Assembly: GCA_964585545.1 (NCBI GenBank)
Contig: CAZPDT010000026.1
Span: forward strand, 1 to 25,240
Reading direction: 5' to 3'
DNA length: 25,240 nucleotides
Origin: Brumimicrobium sp964585545
GTDB lineage: Bacteria; Bacteroidota; Bacteroidia; Flavobacteriales_D; Crocinitomicaceae
The notes under the pieces were generated by a model that saw nothing but the letters and a program-made list of their open reading frames with translations, ran no database searches and was not told where the DNA came from. The position numbers and the translations under genes were made by a program. This document shows positions 1 through 7,825 of the stretch, in pieces (the stretch's first letter is position 1; each line of letters begins with the position of its first letter).

Positions 1-54
1 AAACATATAACTATCAATCGTTAGTGGTTTTATATTTTAAGATTGGTGAACCGA

Positions 55-93
55 GGTAGTATTCAAAAAAGTGTGTCTTTTTTGAATACTACC
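55..93. repeat. Perfect 17-bp inverted repeat
   Basis: Arms at 55-71 (GGTAGTATTCAAAAAAG) and 77-93 are perfect reverse complements around a 5-nt loop (TGTGT). There is no U-tract after the stem on either strand, so it is not a typical intrinsic terminator. It directly abuts the decayed LOTUS-like fragment and follows the short motif GATTGGTGAACCGAG (41-55) that recurs near 13410. It may be a small mobile or REP-like element. Confidence 0.75.
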
Positions 94-207
94 CGAAATT
101 ATGGCTTCCGAAACCTAACAGAACTCTTTAAAGGACTATAAGGCTTTGAAATCATCAACAATAAAGTCAATGGATTCTATCAACCATTGATTAAGAGAAA
201 AGGTTAA
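94..207 (+). pseudogene. Decayed C-terminal fragment, LOTUS/OST-HTH-like
   Basis: Read from 94, this frame gives RNYGFRNLTELFKGL, an in-frame TAA at 139-141, then GFEIINNKVNGFYQPLIKRK and a final TAA at 205-207. The pattern R-x-YGF-x-x-L-x-x-L-(x)n-FEI resembles the end of LOTUS (OST-HTH) domains, which in bacteria often follow a NYN nuclease domain; this match is from memory of the family pattern, not a search. No start codon or upstream coding continuity is visible. The frame just upstream is occupied by a perfect hairpin (55-93), so the gene looks both truncated and interrupted by a stop. It could also be a chance resemblance. Confidence 0.4.
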
Positions 208-234
208 CTGTCAATATTTAATCAACAGTTAACC
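202..234 (-). terminator. Hairpin downstream of the Omp28-like gene
   Basis: Arms GGTTAACTGT (202-211) and ACAGTTAACC (225-234) form a perfect 10-bp stem with a 13-nt loop. On the minus strand the stem is followed by TTTTCTC. It lies about 43 nt beyond the stop of the minus-strand gene ending at 278, so it probably terminates that transcript. The U-tract is weak and the stem is AT-rich. Confidence 0.5.
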
Positions 235-277
235 CTAAAATTTAGTCTCAATCGGAAAAAGTCCCTGGATCGGTGTT

Positions 278-2326
278 TTATTGAACAATCAGTTTCTTCT
301 GTTCTATAGAATCACCTCTTTGAAGGCGAACAATATATGTTCCTTTATCAAACTGATTTGTATTGATAGGAAGCAATACATCCTGCTTCAATGAATAAGT
401 ACGATCAGCTACAACTTTCCCTGTCAAATCAACAATCGTTATTTTTACCTCTTCATTTTTAGAGTTATCAACCTTAATATAAGCCATTCCATCTGTTGGA
501 TTGGGATATAAATTAAATGAAGGTGTTTGAGCAGGAGTTGATCCAACATTTAGCGTACTGTTACAAACCTTTAAGCCATTTGCTTCAGCCTCAGCAATAG
601 TTGAATAACCACCATTATCAATCTTTCCCGATGGATCAATCAACATACCGATAATGTGCATATTTGATTCGTCCCAATTGGCAGGCAATGTAAATGTAAA
701 ACAAACAGTAAACTCATCGCCTGCATTTAAACTTGAAGGAAGCAACGTTCCATCACCAGAAAAAGAAGGTGCAATCATTCTTGCCACTCCATTATACACC
801 ATTTGAGAAGCAGGAACTGGGTTGGGCAACAATTCGTAGCCACCCATTTCTCCGTTGCTTCCTCCAGCATAAGCATTGCTTTGGGCATACCCTGAACTTG
901 TCCCTGTAACACCATCTTCTGACAATGCACAAGCAACTTTCCAGTTTCCAGATATATTTGAGGAGAAACTATAAGTTAAGCTTACTTCCAACTCCCTCGT
1001 TCCACTGTTAAAACTTGCACCATTAGTAATAACGGCTTTAGGTTGTTTAACAATTTGTGTTAAAAAATCCTCTTCTACTCCTGAGGGGTCAATTGCTGGC
1101 AACCTGTCCACAAGAGCACTAGGATAACCCTGTATTTTTGTTCCTATTCCTGCGTCATATACTGTATTGGTCATTGGATCATTATTGTGAACGGCTATCC
1201 CTGCCCAATATCCTTCATATTTTTCATCCATATATTCCATAAATGTAGTTCCTCGAACACACCATGGACACCAAGTCCCTGTTGCCTCTTCTGCCACAAC
1301 AATTTTACCTGTTCCTGGTATGACAGGATCAACAACAATCTCTTTAAAATCATCTGATGCATCCCCATCTTGCCCCCCTAAGTTTACATTTGATACAGTA
1401 ACTTTTAAAGGATTACTTCCCGAAAGCAAAGTTATTGGTGCTGTAAATGTATACTCATAAATATCTAATGAAGACAGGTTAATAGAATTCACACTTTCCA
1501 GCACAGGTGTTCCTCCTGCATATTCATAAGTCAAATCAAAAGAAGTAATGTCATTCATTCCTAAGTTTCTAATTTTTGCCACAACTTCTTGACTTTGTCC
1601 TGCGATACCATCAACTTGACCGACGTAAATAACTCCTGCATTAACTGGAGGTAAAGAGGCTGGAGTTTGATTATAACTTATGTCATCAACATAAAATTCA
1701 GACTGTCCATTCCCGCCTTCTGACGTTGAATTTACAGGATACAAATCCAAAATACCAATAGAATTTACAGGATTAGAGAAAGTTCCAATGCTTACATTAT
1801 CAACAAATACTTCCCAATTGTTTGAAGTGAGATCAATTTCCATTCTTAAATTAAACCACTGTCCCGTAGGATAAGTCGATTGCAACATCGTTGTCCCGCT
1901 ATTTGAAAACTTAAGTGTTCCATTGTTCAGCATAAAACAATCTAATGCCCAAACATTACCAGGTGTATGGTCTTGTTGTAAATTAAAATAAGCACCCTTG
2001 TTGTTCTCTACAAAGAAATTCGCTTCCAAGGTAAAGTCTCCACTGGTATAAATTTGATCAAATCTCAGAATAATGTCTGATGGACCTCCTTGCGCTGAAG
2101 TTGACATTAAATGAAGAGAATTTGGTGCACTCGCTGCTTGATTCGAGGATATTTTTGCATCCTCACTACTTCCTCCAGCTCCGCCGGTCCAGGTGTCCCA
2201 ATCCGCAGGATTAGAACTGACTAAATAATCGCCAGCATTGTAACTATCGAAATTATCCGAAAATATTTGTCCAAATAATGAAGTTCCAAATAGAATCATG
2301 GCTCCAATAAGTAATAATTTTTTCAT
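278..2326 (-). CDS. Secreted Omp28-like protein with T9SS sorting domain
   Basis: This 682-residue protein starts with a signal peptide (MKKLLLIGAMILFG, cleavage near FGQ). Residues about 20-220 look like a concanavalin/LamG-type beta-sandwich (FSDNFDSYNAGDY, then VDDISYN). A CARDB-like beta domain follows at about 225-335. An Omp28-type region with thioredoxin-like motif TWCPWC lies near residue 353. The end, from about residue 605 (FNLYPNPTDG to KKLIVQ), is a type A T9SS C-terminal sorting domain, so the protein is probably carried across the outer membrane and attached to the surface or released. Omp28 relatives have a CxxC motif but no firmly assigned reaction; I infer a surface binding or redox role only loosely. 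It appears to be a single-gene unit. Confidence 0.85.
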   Translation of the reverse strand: MKKLLLIGAMILFGTSLFGQIFSDNFDSYNAGDYLVSSNPADWDTWTGGAGGSSEDAKISSNQAASAPNSLHLMSTSAQGGPSDIILRFDQIYTSGDFTLEANFFVENNKGAYFNLQQDHTPGNVWALDCFMLNNGTLKFSNSGTTMLQSTYPTGQWFNLRMEIDLTSNNWEVFVDNVSIGTFSNPVNSIGILDLYPVNSTSEGGNGQSEFYVDDISYNQTPASLPPVNAGVIYVGQVDGIAGQSQEVVAKIRNLGMNDITSFDLTYEYAGGTPVLESVNSINLSSLDIYEYTFTAPITLLSGSNPLKVTVSNVNLGGQDGDASDDFKEIVVDPVIPGTGKIVVAEEATGTWCPWCVRGTTFMEYMDEKYEGYWAGIAVHNNDPMTNTVYDAGIGTKIQGYPSALVDRLPAIDPSGVEEDFLTQIVKQPKAVITNGASFNSGTRELEVSLTYSFSSNISGNWKVACALSEDGVTGTSSGYAQSNAYAGGSNGEMGGYELLPNPVPASQMVYNGVARMIAPSFSGDGTLLPSSLNAGDEFTVCFTFTLPANWDESNMHIIGMLIDPSGKIDNGGYSTIAEAEANGLKVCNSTLNVGSTPAQTPSFNLYPNPTDGMAYIKVDNSKNEEVKITIVDLTGKVVADRTYSLKQDVLLPINTNQFDKGTYIVRLQRGDSIEQKKLIVQ

Positions 2327-2519
2327 GTTTATTTATTTTTAGATATAATGCTCTCAATTTAACACAAAACGTTCAGGTTAAAAAGAAAATTGTCATCTTT
2401 TTTATAAAAAACTTGTGGCTTTTATTTAAAAAGCAGATGTAAAGAGCTGATTTTCAAATTAATTATAGAAGTATTTTGATATAATAACAATCAAAGAAAA
2501 GTGCCGTGGCCAATGACCA

Positions 2520-3257
2520 TCAATTCACTTGAAAAAGTTGACCTTCTCCTTTTTGAGTAATATCCTTGCTGACGGGTGAGCCTTTATATCCAATATTTCC
2601 TTTCTGATTAATAACTGCCTTCAATGATACATTGTTTGCATTAATTAGCATATCTGCTTGTGTGTTGGAGGTTACGCTTATACTGTTCGTTACTTTAAAG
2701 TTTCTTGTATCACAATAACTATTACCATAACAACTCAAAAAAGCAACTGCTGTTTGTCCACTAAGCTTAAAATTTCCTACGCCATAAGTTACTGCCGCAG
2801 AGGTATAGCTATTATTTAAACTCAAATCAACCTCCCCAGCACCATCAGTAATAAACATGCGGAATTCAGTTCCGTGTAATGTTTCTGTATTAGTTAAACC
2901 CCTCGAACCATAATATTCCAAATAAGTAATTGAATCAACATAAATCGAAGCAAAAATTTTATTTTTTAGGGACCTTAGAAACTTACATTTGTTTCCATTT
3001 CGAATGGTTAATTTATTATCGCCCAACTCCAAATCAATAAACGGCAGAAGATTCTCCCCGCCTGTTAATATAATTTTTGATTCTTTTCCAGGAATCAAGG
3101 TATAGTAGAGATCATCATATAGAATTAGAGAATCAAATTCATTATCGATTGGCACTTCTGTCGTAATTATATCGCCTTTTGTTTTAAAGCAAGCTGATTT
3201 TTTACTGCATGCAAAGCATCCAATAGCAAGAATTAAAAATAATATTGTGTTTTTCAT
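2520..3257 (-). CDS. Lipoprotein with GIN (DUF2807) head domain
   Basis: The protein begins MKNTILFLILAIGCFAC, a lipoprotein signal with candidate lipidated cysteines at residues 14 and 17. The remainder is a repetitive beta-strand pattern (FDSLILYDDLYYTLIPG, LTIRNGNKC, LEYYGSRGL, YGVGNFKLSGQ) typical of the putative auto-transporter adhesin head GIN / DUF2807 family, a right-handed beta-helix common in Bacteroidota. I chose the ATG at 3257 because it overlaps the upstream stop as TAATG; an in-frame ATG two codons earlier (3263) is the alternative. The function of the family is unknown, with adhesion or envelope roles suggested by fold. It is co-transcribed with the PagL-like gene upstream. 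Confidence 0.8.
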   Translation of the reverse strand: MKNTILFLILAIGCFACSKKSACFKTKGDIITTEVPIDNEFDSLILYDDLYYTLIPGKESKIILTGGENLLPFIDLELGDNKLTIRNGNKCKFLRSLKNKIFASIYVDSITYLEYYGSRGLTNTETLHGTEFRMFITDGAGEVDLSLNNSYTSAAVTYGVGNFKLSGQTAVAFLSCYGNSYCDTRNFKVTNSISVTSNTQADMLINANNVSLKAVINQKGNIGYKGSPVSKDITQKGEGQLFQVN

Positions 3258-4345
3258 TACCATCTATATATTAATCCATACTCAAAATAATCTGCTTTTG
3301 CCCAATGTGCCTTTATCGATATATTTGCCCACAACCGTTTATAAATTTGGAATCTTCCTCCAAAACGATGATAAAACATTCCGTGCTCACTCACCGGGTT
3401 ATAAAAATATGCCCCCATCCCAACAAACATTTGGAAACGATAAATGGGCAGTACATAAGCGAGATAAGCTCCAGCTTGTAAGTTTTTTTCAGGTCCGAAA
3501 TCTCCTTCCACATCTCTTATAATTGACTGGTTATAGATGACATCTATTCCCCCTTCGATAATGCACTTCAAACCCACTCGATAATGGACATAATTGGTTA
3601 AACCAATTACACCATAGTTGCTGCCTCCTGTCGGATAGATTTGCTTGGTAGAAGCGATTAATTGAGTGTAAAATCGCCAAGATTTAAGTTTTTGTCCTAC
3701 TTTTTTTATACGGGCAGTATCTTCAAAATGCAAAGGGCGTAAGTAATAAGAATAATGAACTCCAATAAATGGTAAATTAAGTCCTAAATTGGGTAATTTT
3801 ATTGCTCCATTTGACATGTGACTCATACTGATATTGAACCCTACAGCCTGCTGTTTAAATTGTTTTTCAAATCGAAAACCCAATCGAACCATACTGTTAA
3901 GATGAGAACCAATAGCGTTATCTTTTGGATTTTCGATTAAATCATAGTGCTTGGTAACATAACCTAAACCAATCTCAAATTTTGCACCAAAACTCCATCC
4001 CTTATTTCTAAAGAAAGGAAGATAGATTCCTCCTGCCCCCCCCATGGCATGACCAATAATTTCTTCGTTGCCAGGATTCATATAAAATGCATTGAAAGAA
4101 ATTTCTGGAAAATTAAAATCATGGTGCCATTGTTTTGTTCCATCTGTTTGTAAAACAACTCCTAACTCTGCCCCATAAGAATGATGTTGTATCAAATGCC
4201 CCATAGTGGCCCGATGTGAAATTAAAACTCCAACTTCTGGCTCAAGGGTTAATCCAATGTTTCTCTCCTGACTGTGAAGTCTATGCGAATGAAAGATAAA
4301 CATTAAAGCCAGTCCTGCAAATATTATTTTTCTATGCTTCCCCAA
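3257..4345 (-). CDS. PagL-like acyloxyacyl hydrolase (lipid A 3-O-deacylase family)
   Basis: The product is a 362-residue outer-membrane protein. The best start is a TTG at 4345: it gives a full signal peptide (n-region GKHRK, hydrophobic IIFAGLALMFIF, end near HSQE), while the first ATG (4303) would leave a truncated one. The motif SHMSNGAIKLPNLGLN (His176, Ser178) matches the His-x-Ser-Asn catalytic segment of PagL enzymes, which remove the 3-O-acyl chain of lipid A. The position aligned by offset with the PagL catalytic Glu (His+14) is Asn190 here. Aromatic-rich strands through the rest fit a beta-barrel; the extra C-terminal ~150 residues are longer than proteobacterial PagL. A G8 tract falls at residues about 101-104. 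The stop overlaps the next start (TAATG). Confidence 0.8.
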   Translation of the reverse strand: MGKHRKIIFAGLALMFIFHSHRLHSQERNIGLTLEPEVGVLISHRATMGHLIQHHSYGAELGVVLQTDGTKQWHHDFNFPEISFNAFYMNPGNEEIIGHAMGGAGGIYLPFFRNKGWSFGAKFEIGLGYVTKHYDLIENPKDNAIGSHLNSMVRLGFRFEKQFKQQAVGFNISMSHMSNGAIKLPNLGLNLPFIGVHYSYYLRPLHFEDTARIKKVGQKLKSWRFYTQLIASTKQIYPTGGSNYGVIGLTNYVHYRVGLKCIIEGGIDVIYNQSIIRDVEGDFGPEKNLQAGAYLAYVLPIYRFQMFVGMGAYFYNPVSEHGMFYHRFGGRFQIYKRLWANISIKAHWAKADYFEYGLIYRW

Positions 4346-4422
4346 TGAAATAGTAAACGATTGAATTTTCTACAAATATCTAATTTTTATTTTAACCCAC
4401 ATTATGCGTAAGATTATTTTTG

Positions 4423-4478
4423 ATTTTAGATGGGAGATTTTAGATTGGAGATTGTTGATTTGGGGAGAGAAGATGTAT
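4423..4478 (+). repeat. 56-nt intergenic repeat, copy A
   Basis: This AT- and GA-rich stretch (GATTTTAGATGGGAG through GGGGAGAGAAGATGTAT) matches the reverse complement of 15703-15758 without gaps, 47 of 56 bases by my count. It lies between the PagL-like gene and mazG. The internal AGATTTTAGATT-like repetition suggests a dispersed intergenic repeat family rather than coding DNA. Confidence 0.7.
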
Positions 4479-4547
4479 ACGTTCTGCTTACAAGTCCAAA
4501 GTAAAGCAGCAAGATTGTCAAAATGCAATGAATAGTTCAGTTTAAGA

Positions 4548-4578
4548 TTTGAAACCGCAATATTTACTGTTATTTTTG
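4548..4578 (+). promoter_or_regulatory. mazG promoter
   Basis: TTTG at 4548-4551, a 19-nt spacer, then TATTTTTG at 4571-4578 matches the Bacteroidota TTTG-N(17-23)-TAnnTTTG pattern fully. Transcription would begin around 4583-4586, leaving a leader of only about 6-9 nt before the ATG at 4592. Confidence 0.7.
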
Positions 4579-4591
4579 CAAAAAAAATACA

Positions 4592-5359
4592 ATGGATAAA
4601 CGACTAAAGGCATTTGAAAGACTTTTAAATATAATGGATGATTTACGAGAGAAATGTCCATGGGATAGAAAACAAACTTTTGAATCTCTGCGGCACCTTA
4701 CCATTGAAGAAACCTATGAATTGACTGATGCTATAATAAACGAAGATTTACAGGAACTCAAAGGCGAAATTGGCGATGTAATGATGCACATGGTGTTTTA
4801 CAGTAAGATTGCCAGTGAACAAAAAGCGTTTGATATTACTGATGTATTGAATGGTATTTGTGATAAATTGGTACATCGACACCCACACATTTATAGCGAT
4901 ACAGTTGCTCAAAATGAAGAAGATGTAAAGCGCAATTGGGAGAGGTTAAAAATGAAAGAGGGGAAAAAATCAGTACTCCAAGGTGTTCCAAACTCCCTAC
5001 CTTCCATAATTAAAGCTTCAAGAATACAAGAAAAAGTAAAAGGAATTGGATTTGATTGGGACAACAGGAGGCAAGTCATTGAAAAAGTAAAAGAAGAAGT
5101 TGAAGAACTTCAAATTGAGGTTGAAAATAATTCGTCTAAAATGGAGGAAGAATTTGGAGATGTTCTTTTTTCAATGATCAATTATGCCAGATTTATTGGT
5201 GTAAACCCCGAATTAGCTTTAGAAAAAACAAATAGAAAGTTCATCAACCGCTTTCAGAAAATGGAAGAATTGTTGAGTGATGAAAACAAGAGTCTTGACT
5301 CCATGGATTTAGAACAAATGGATCAATACTGGGAACAAGCTAAGAAAATAGTAGGTTAA
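4592..5359 (+). CDS. mazG: Nucleoside triphosphate pyrophosphohydrolase MazG
   Basis: MazG hydrolyses (d)NTPs to the monophosphate and pyrophosphate, serving as house-cleaning of abnormal nucleotides and, in some bacteria, modulating the stringent response. The 255-residue length fits the two-domain form. The N-terminal domain shows CPWDRKQTFESL, EETYEL and GEIGDVMMHMVFY. The C-terminal domain repeats the pattern with EEVEELQIE and EEFGDVLFSMINYAR; these acidic ExxE and ExxD pairs bind Mg2+. The junction VPNSLPSIIKASRIQEK is characteristic of MazG. It is unrelated to the MazEF toxin-antitoxin and no such genes are adjacent. It has its own strong promoter and a very short leader. Confidence 0.95.
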   Translation: MDKRLKAFERLLNIMDDLREKCPWDRKQTFESLRHLTIEETYELTDAIINEDLQELKGEIGDVMMHMVFYSKIASEQKAFDITDVLNGICDKLVHRHPHIYSDTVAQNEEDVKRNWERLKMKEGKKSVLQGVPNSLPSIIKASRIQEKVKGIGFDWDNRRQVIEKVKEEVEELQIEVENNSSKMEEEFGDVLFSMINYARFIGVNPELALEKTNRKFINRFQKMEELLSDENKSLDSMDLEQMDQYWEQAKKIVG

Positions 5360-5419
5360 AATAAACAAAAGCTACATTTTAAAGTTTTATCCTAAAAAAT
5401 TCACAAAAAAATATTAACT

Positions 5420-7807
5420 ATGCAGCACATTTTCTCATTTAAAATTGGAATTTTGAAGAAGTCATATTTATTTATCTTGTTTATCCTACTAACTTCTACA
5501 CTATTAGCCCAAAAAGGCTATACTGTAAGAGGATTTATATACAACAGTAGCAATGGCGAAGGGGCAGGTTACGTTAAAGTTATTTTAAAACCTTTAAAAG
5601 CCAAAGAGACTGCATCAACAAAAGGAACAACTACAGATATAGAAGGATTTTTTCAATTTAGCGGAGTGCCGAACGGAGATTATACCATCGACATTCGCAG
5701 TGTTGGATTTGACGAGTTGATTGATACCGTCCATGTAGGCAATGAGAAAATTACAACGCTAAGCTACAGTATCAACAAAAGTGACGATGTAAAGGAAATT
5801 GAGGAAGTTTCAATATTGGGACGAGATCAATCAAAGCGAACAGAAATTGATATTTCTGTTAATAAATTAGACCAAAAAGGACTTGAGCGTCTCCCCAGTT
5901 TTGGTGCAGAAAATGATATTATTTCTGCTTTTGAAATTACACCTGGTGTAATCAGTACAGGAGACCAAGGTGGTCAATTGTATGTCCGTGGAGGAACTCC
6001 GATTCAAAACAAAATCCTTTTGGATGGAATGACCATTTATAACCCTTTCCATTCCATTGGCTTTTTCTCTGTCTTTGAAACTGATCTAATTAAAAGTGCT
6101 GATATATACACAGGTGGATTTGGTGCTAAATTTGGTGGTCGAATTTCATCAATCATGGACATCACATATAGAGATGGAAACCTCAATAAGTTCAGCGGAT
6201 TGGTTTCTGCCTCTCCTTTTATTGGAAAATTGGTTCTGGAAGGGCCTATATGGAAGAATAAAGAAGCTCCGGGTAGTGGTGGCTCTTATATATTTTCTGC
6301 AAAACATTCCTTGCTGAACTATACATCTGAAACTGTTTACCCCTATGTTAATGATGGCAATGGAATGCCTTTTTCATTTACAGATATTTATGGTAAATTC
6401 ACAATTAAAAGCCCTGAAGGAAGCAAGTTCTCCGCCTTTGGATTTAGCAATAACGATGCGGTAAACTATCCAAATATTGCAGATTTAAATTGGAAATCCT
6501 ATGGTGGTGGTCTTAACTTCCGATTGGTGCCCTCATCAACTCCAATGCTCATCAACGGACATTTAAATGCTTCCAACTACGAAATTTTCTTCCAAGAAGA
6601 AGCAGGTGCTGAACCCCGAGAAAGTAAAATTACCGGATTTGATCTTGGATTTGACTTTACCTATTTCCTTCGAAATCACTCTCAACTAACATACGGAATC
6701 AATATTGCTGGATTCTCAACAAAGTTCCAAACCTACAATGAAGTAAAGCGAAAGATAAGTCTTGATAATTTCAATACTGAATTAAGTGCTTATGTTGATT
6801 ATAAACTGGTCAAAGGCTTATGGGTTATTAATCCAGGGTTTAGATTGCAGGTTTATCCATCCTACTCGACCGCTGTTCCGGAGCCCCGACTTGCTATAAA
6901 ATTAAATGCCACAGAGAACCTGCGCTTTAATTTATCGGGCGGCTATTACTCTCAAAACTTTACTTCCGCAACTTCAGATAAAGATGTTGTTACCCTCTTT
7001 TATGGTTTCCTCTCTGCGCCGACTAATGTACAAGAAAAATTCACCCACCCTGATGGAAAAGAAACCATGCCCAAAAATGGAATTCAAACAGCATGGCACG
7101 GTATCTTTGGAATTGAATATGATATCACCAAGCACTTAACAGCTAGTGTAGAAGGTTATTATAAGTACTATCCTAAATTGGCAAACATTAATACGAATAA
7201 ATTATACGACGATACAAAAGAAACTTACAATATTGCCGATGTCTATAAAAAAGACTTTATTATAGAGTCGGGTTTTTCATACGGTGTAGACGTATTGCTT
7301 AAATACAACAATAAAAGATTGTTCTTATGGGCTGTGTACTCGCTAGGAAAATCTAGTCGATGGAATGGTTTTGAATCATATGTTCCTGTATTTGACCGTA
7401 GACACAACATTAATTTAGTAGCAACTTATGCCTTTCTTAAAGACAAAAGTTTAGAGATTAGTTTTAGATGGAACTTTGGTTCAGGTCTACCCTTTACGCC
7501 TACAGACGGCTATTATCAAGGTGAGAGTTTTACTGAAGGCGTAACGACTGATTACACAACATCAAATCCATCAAAGCTGAACACATTATTGGGCGACCTT
7601 AATTCAGCTAGACTTCCCACCTATCACCGTTTTGATGTAACCATTAAGAAACGATTTACATTCAAAAACAAAAACAGTTTACAAATTAAAGCAGGAGTTA
7701 CCAACATCTATGATAGAGACAATATTTTCTATGTTAATCGAATAACAAATGAGAAAATTTATCAGTTGCCTGTTTTACCAAGTATAGGAATAGAATTTAA
7801 ATTCTAA
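5420..7807 (+). CDS. TonB-dependent outer-membrane receptor with CarboxypepD_reg-like domain
   Basis: The 795-residue protein has a signal peptide with a basic n-region and the hydrophobic stretch YLFILFILLTSTLLAQ (residues about 15-30). A carboxypeptidase-regulatory-like beta-sandwich follows at about 33-115 (YTVRGFIYNSSNGEGAGYVKV). The plug domain is at about 130-240, with LYVRGGTPIQNKILLDGM and GGFGAKFGGRISSIMDI. The remainder is a 22-strand-type barrel ending in GIEFKF, an aromatic terminus usual for outer-membrane barrels. It takes up a ligand using TonB/ExbBD energy; the ligand is unknown. No SusD-like partner lies next to it, which argues against a classical polysaccharide utilisation pair. 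The downstream thioesterase converges on it. Confidence 0.92.
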   Translation: MQHIFSFKIGILKKSYLFILFILLTSTLLAQKGYTVRGFIYNSSNGEGAGYVKVILKPLKAKETASTKGTTTDIEGFFQFSGVPNGDYTIDIRSVGFDELIDTVHVGNEKITTLSYSINKSDDVKEIEEVSILGRDQSKRTEIDISVNKLDQKGLERLPSFGAENDIISAFEITPGVISTGDQGGQLYVRGGTPIQNKILLDGMTIYNPFHSIGFFSVFETDLIKSADIYTGGFGAKFGGRISSIMDITYRDGNLNKFSGLVSASPFIGKLVLEGPIWKNKEAPGSGGSYIFSAKHSLLNYTSETVYPYVNDGNGMPFSFTDIYGKFTIKSPEGSKFSAFGFSNNDAVNYPNIADLNWKSYGGGLNFRLVPSSTPMLINGHLNASNYEIFFQEEAGAEPRESKITGFDLGFDFTYFLRNHSQLTYGINIAGFSTKFQTYNEVKRKISLDNFNTELSAYVDYKLVKGLWVINPGFRLQVYPSYSTAVPEPRLAIKLNATENLRFNLSGGYYSQNFTSATSDKDVVTLFYGFLSAPTNVQEKFTHPDGKETMPKNGIQTAWHGIFGIEYDITKHLTASVEGYYKYYPKLANINTNKLYDDTKETYNIADVYKKDFIIESGFSYGVDVLLKYNNKRLFLWAVYSLGKSSRWNGFESYVPVFDRRHNINLVATYAFLKDKSLEISFRWNFGSGLPFTPTDGYYQGESFTEGVTTDYTTSNPSKLNTLLGDLNSARLPTYHRFDVTIKKRFTFKNKNSLQIKAGVTNIYDRDNIFYVNRITNEKIYQLPVLPSIGIEFKF

Positions 7808-7825
7808 ACCGAAAATTTAAGTCAA

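Noticed and set aside
1373..1378. G6 tract (minus strand) in the Omp28-like gene as a phase-variation site
   Set aside because: Six bases is short; a similar run occurs at 9150-9155, so this looks like background.
3247..3522. 91-codon plus-strand frame opposite the PagL-like gene
   Set aside because: Lies wholly over well-supported minus-strand coding sequence and shows no protein features.
4592..5359. Toxin-antitoxin system suggested by the name MazG
   Set aside because: MazG is a pyrophosphohydrolase; no mazE- or mazF-like genes are adjacent.
5420..7807. Polysaccharide utilisation locus
   Set aside because: No SusD-like gene or linked glycan-degrading genes are next to the receptor.
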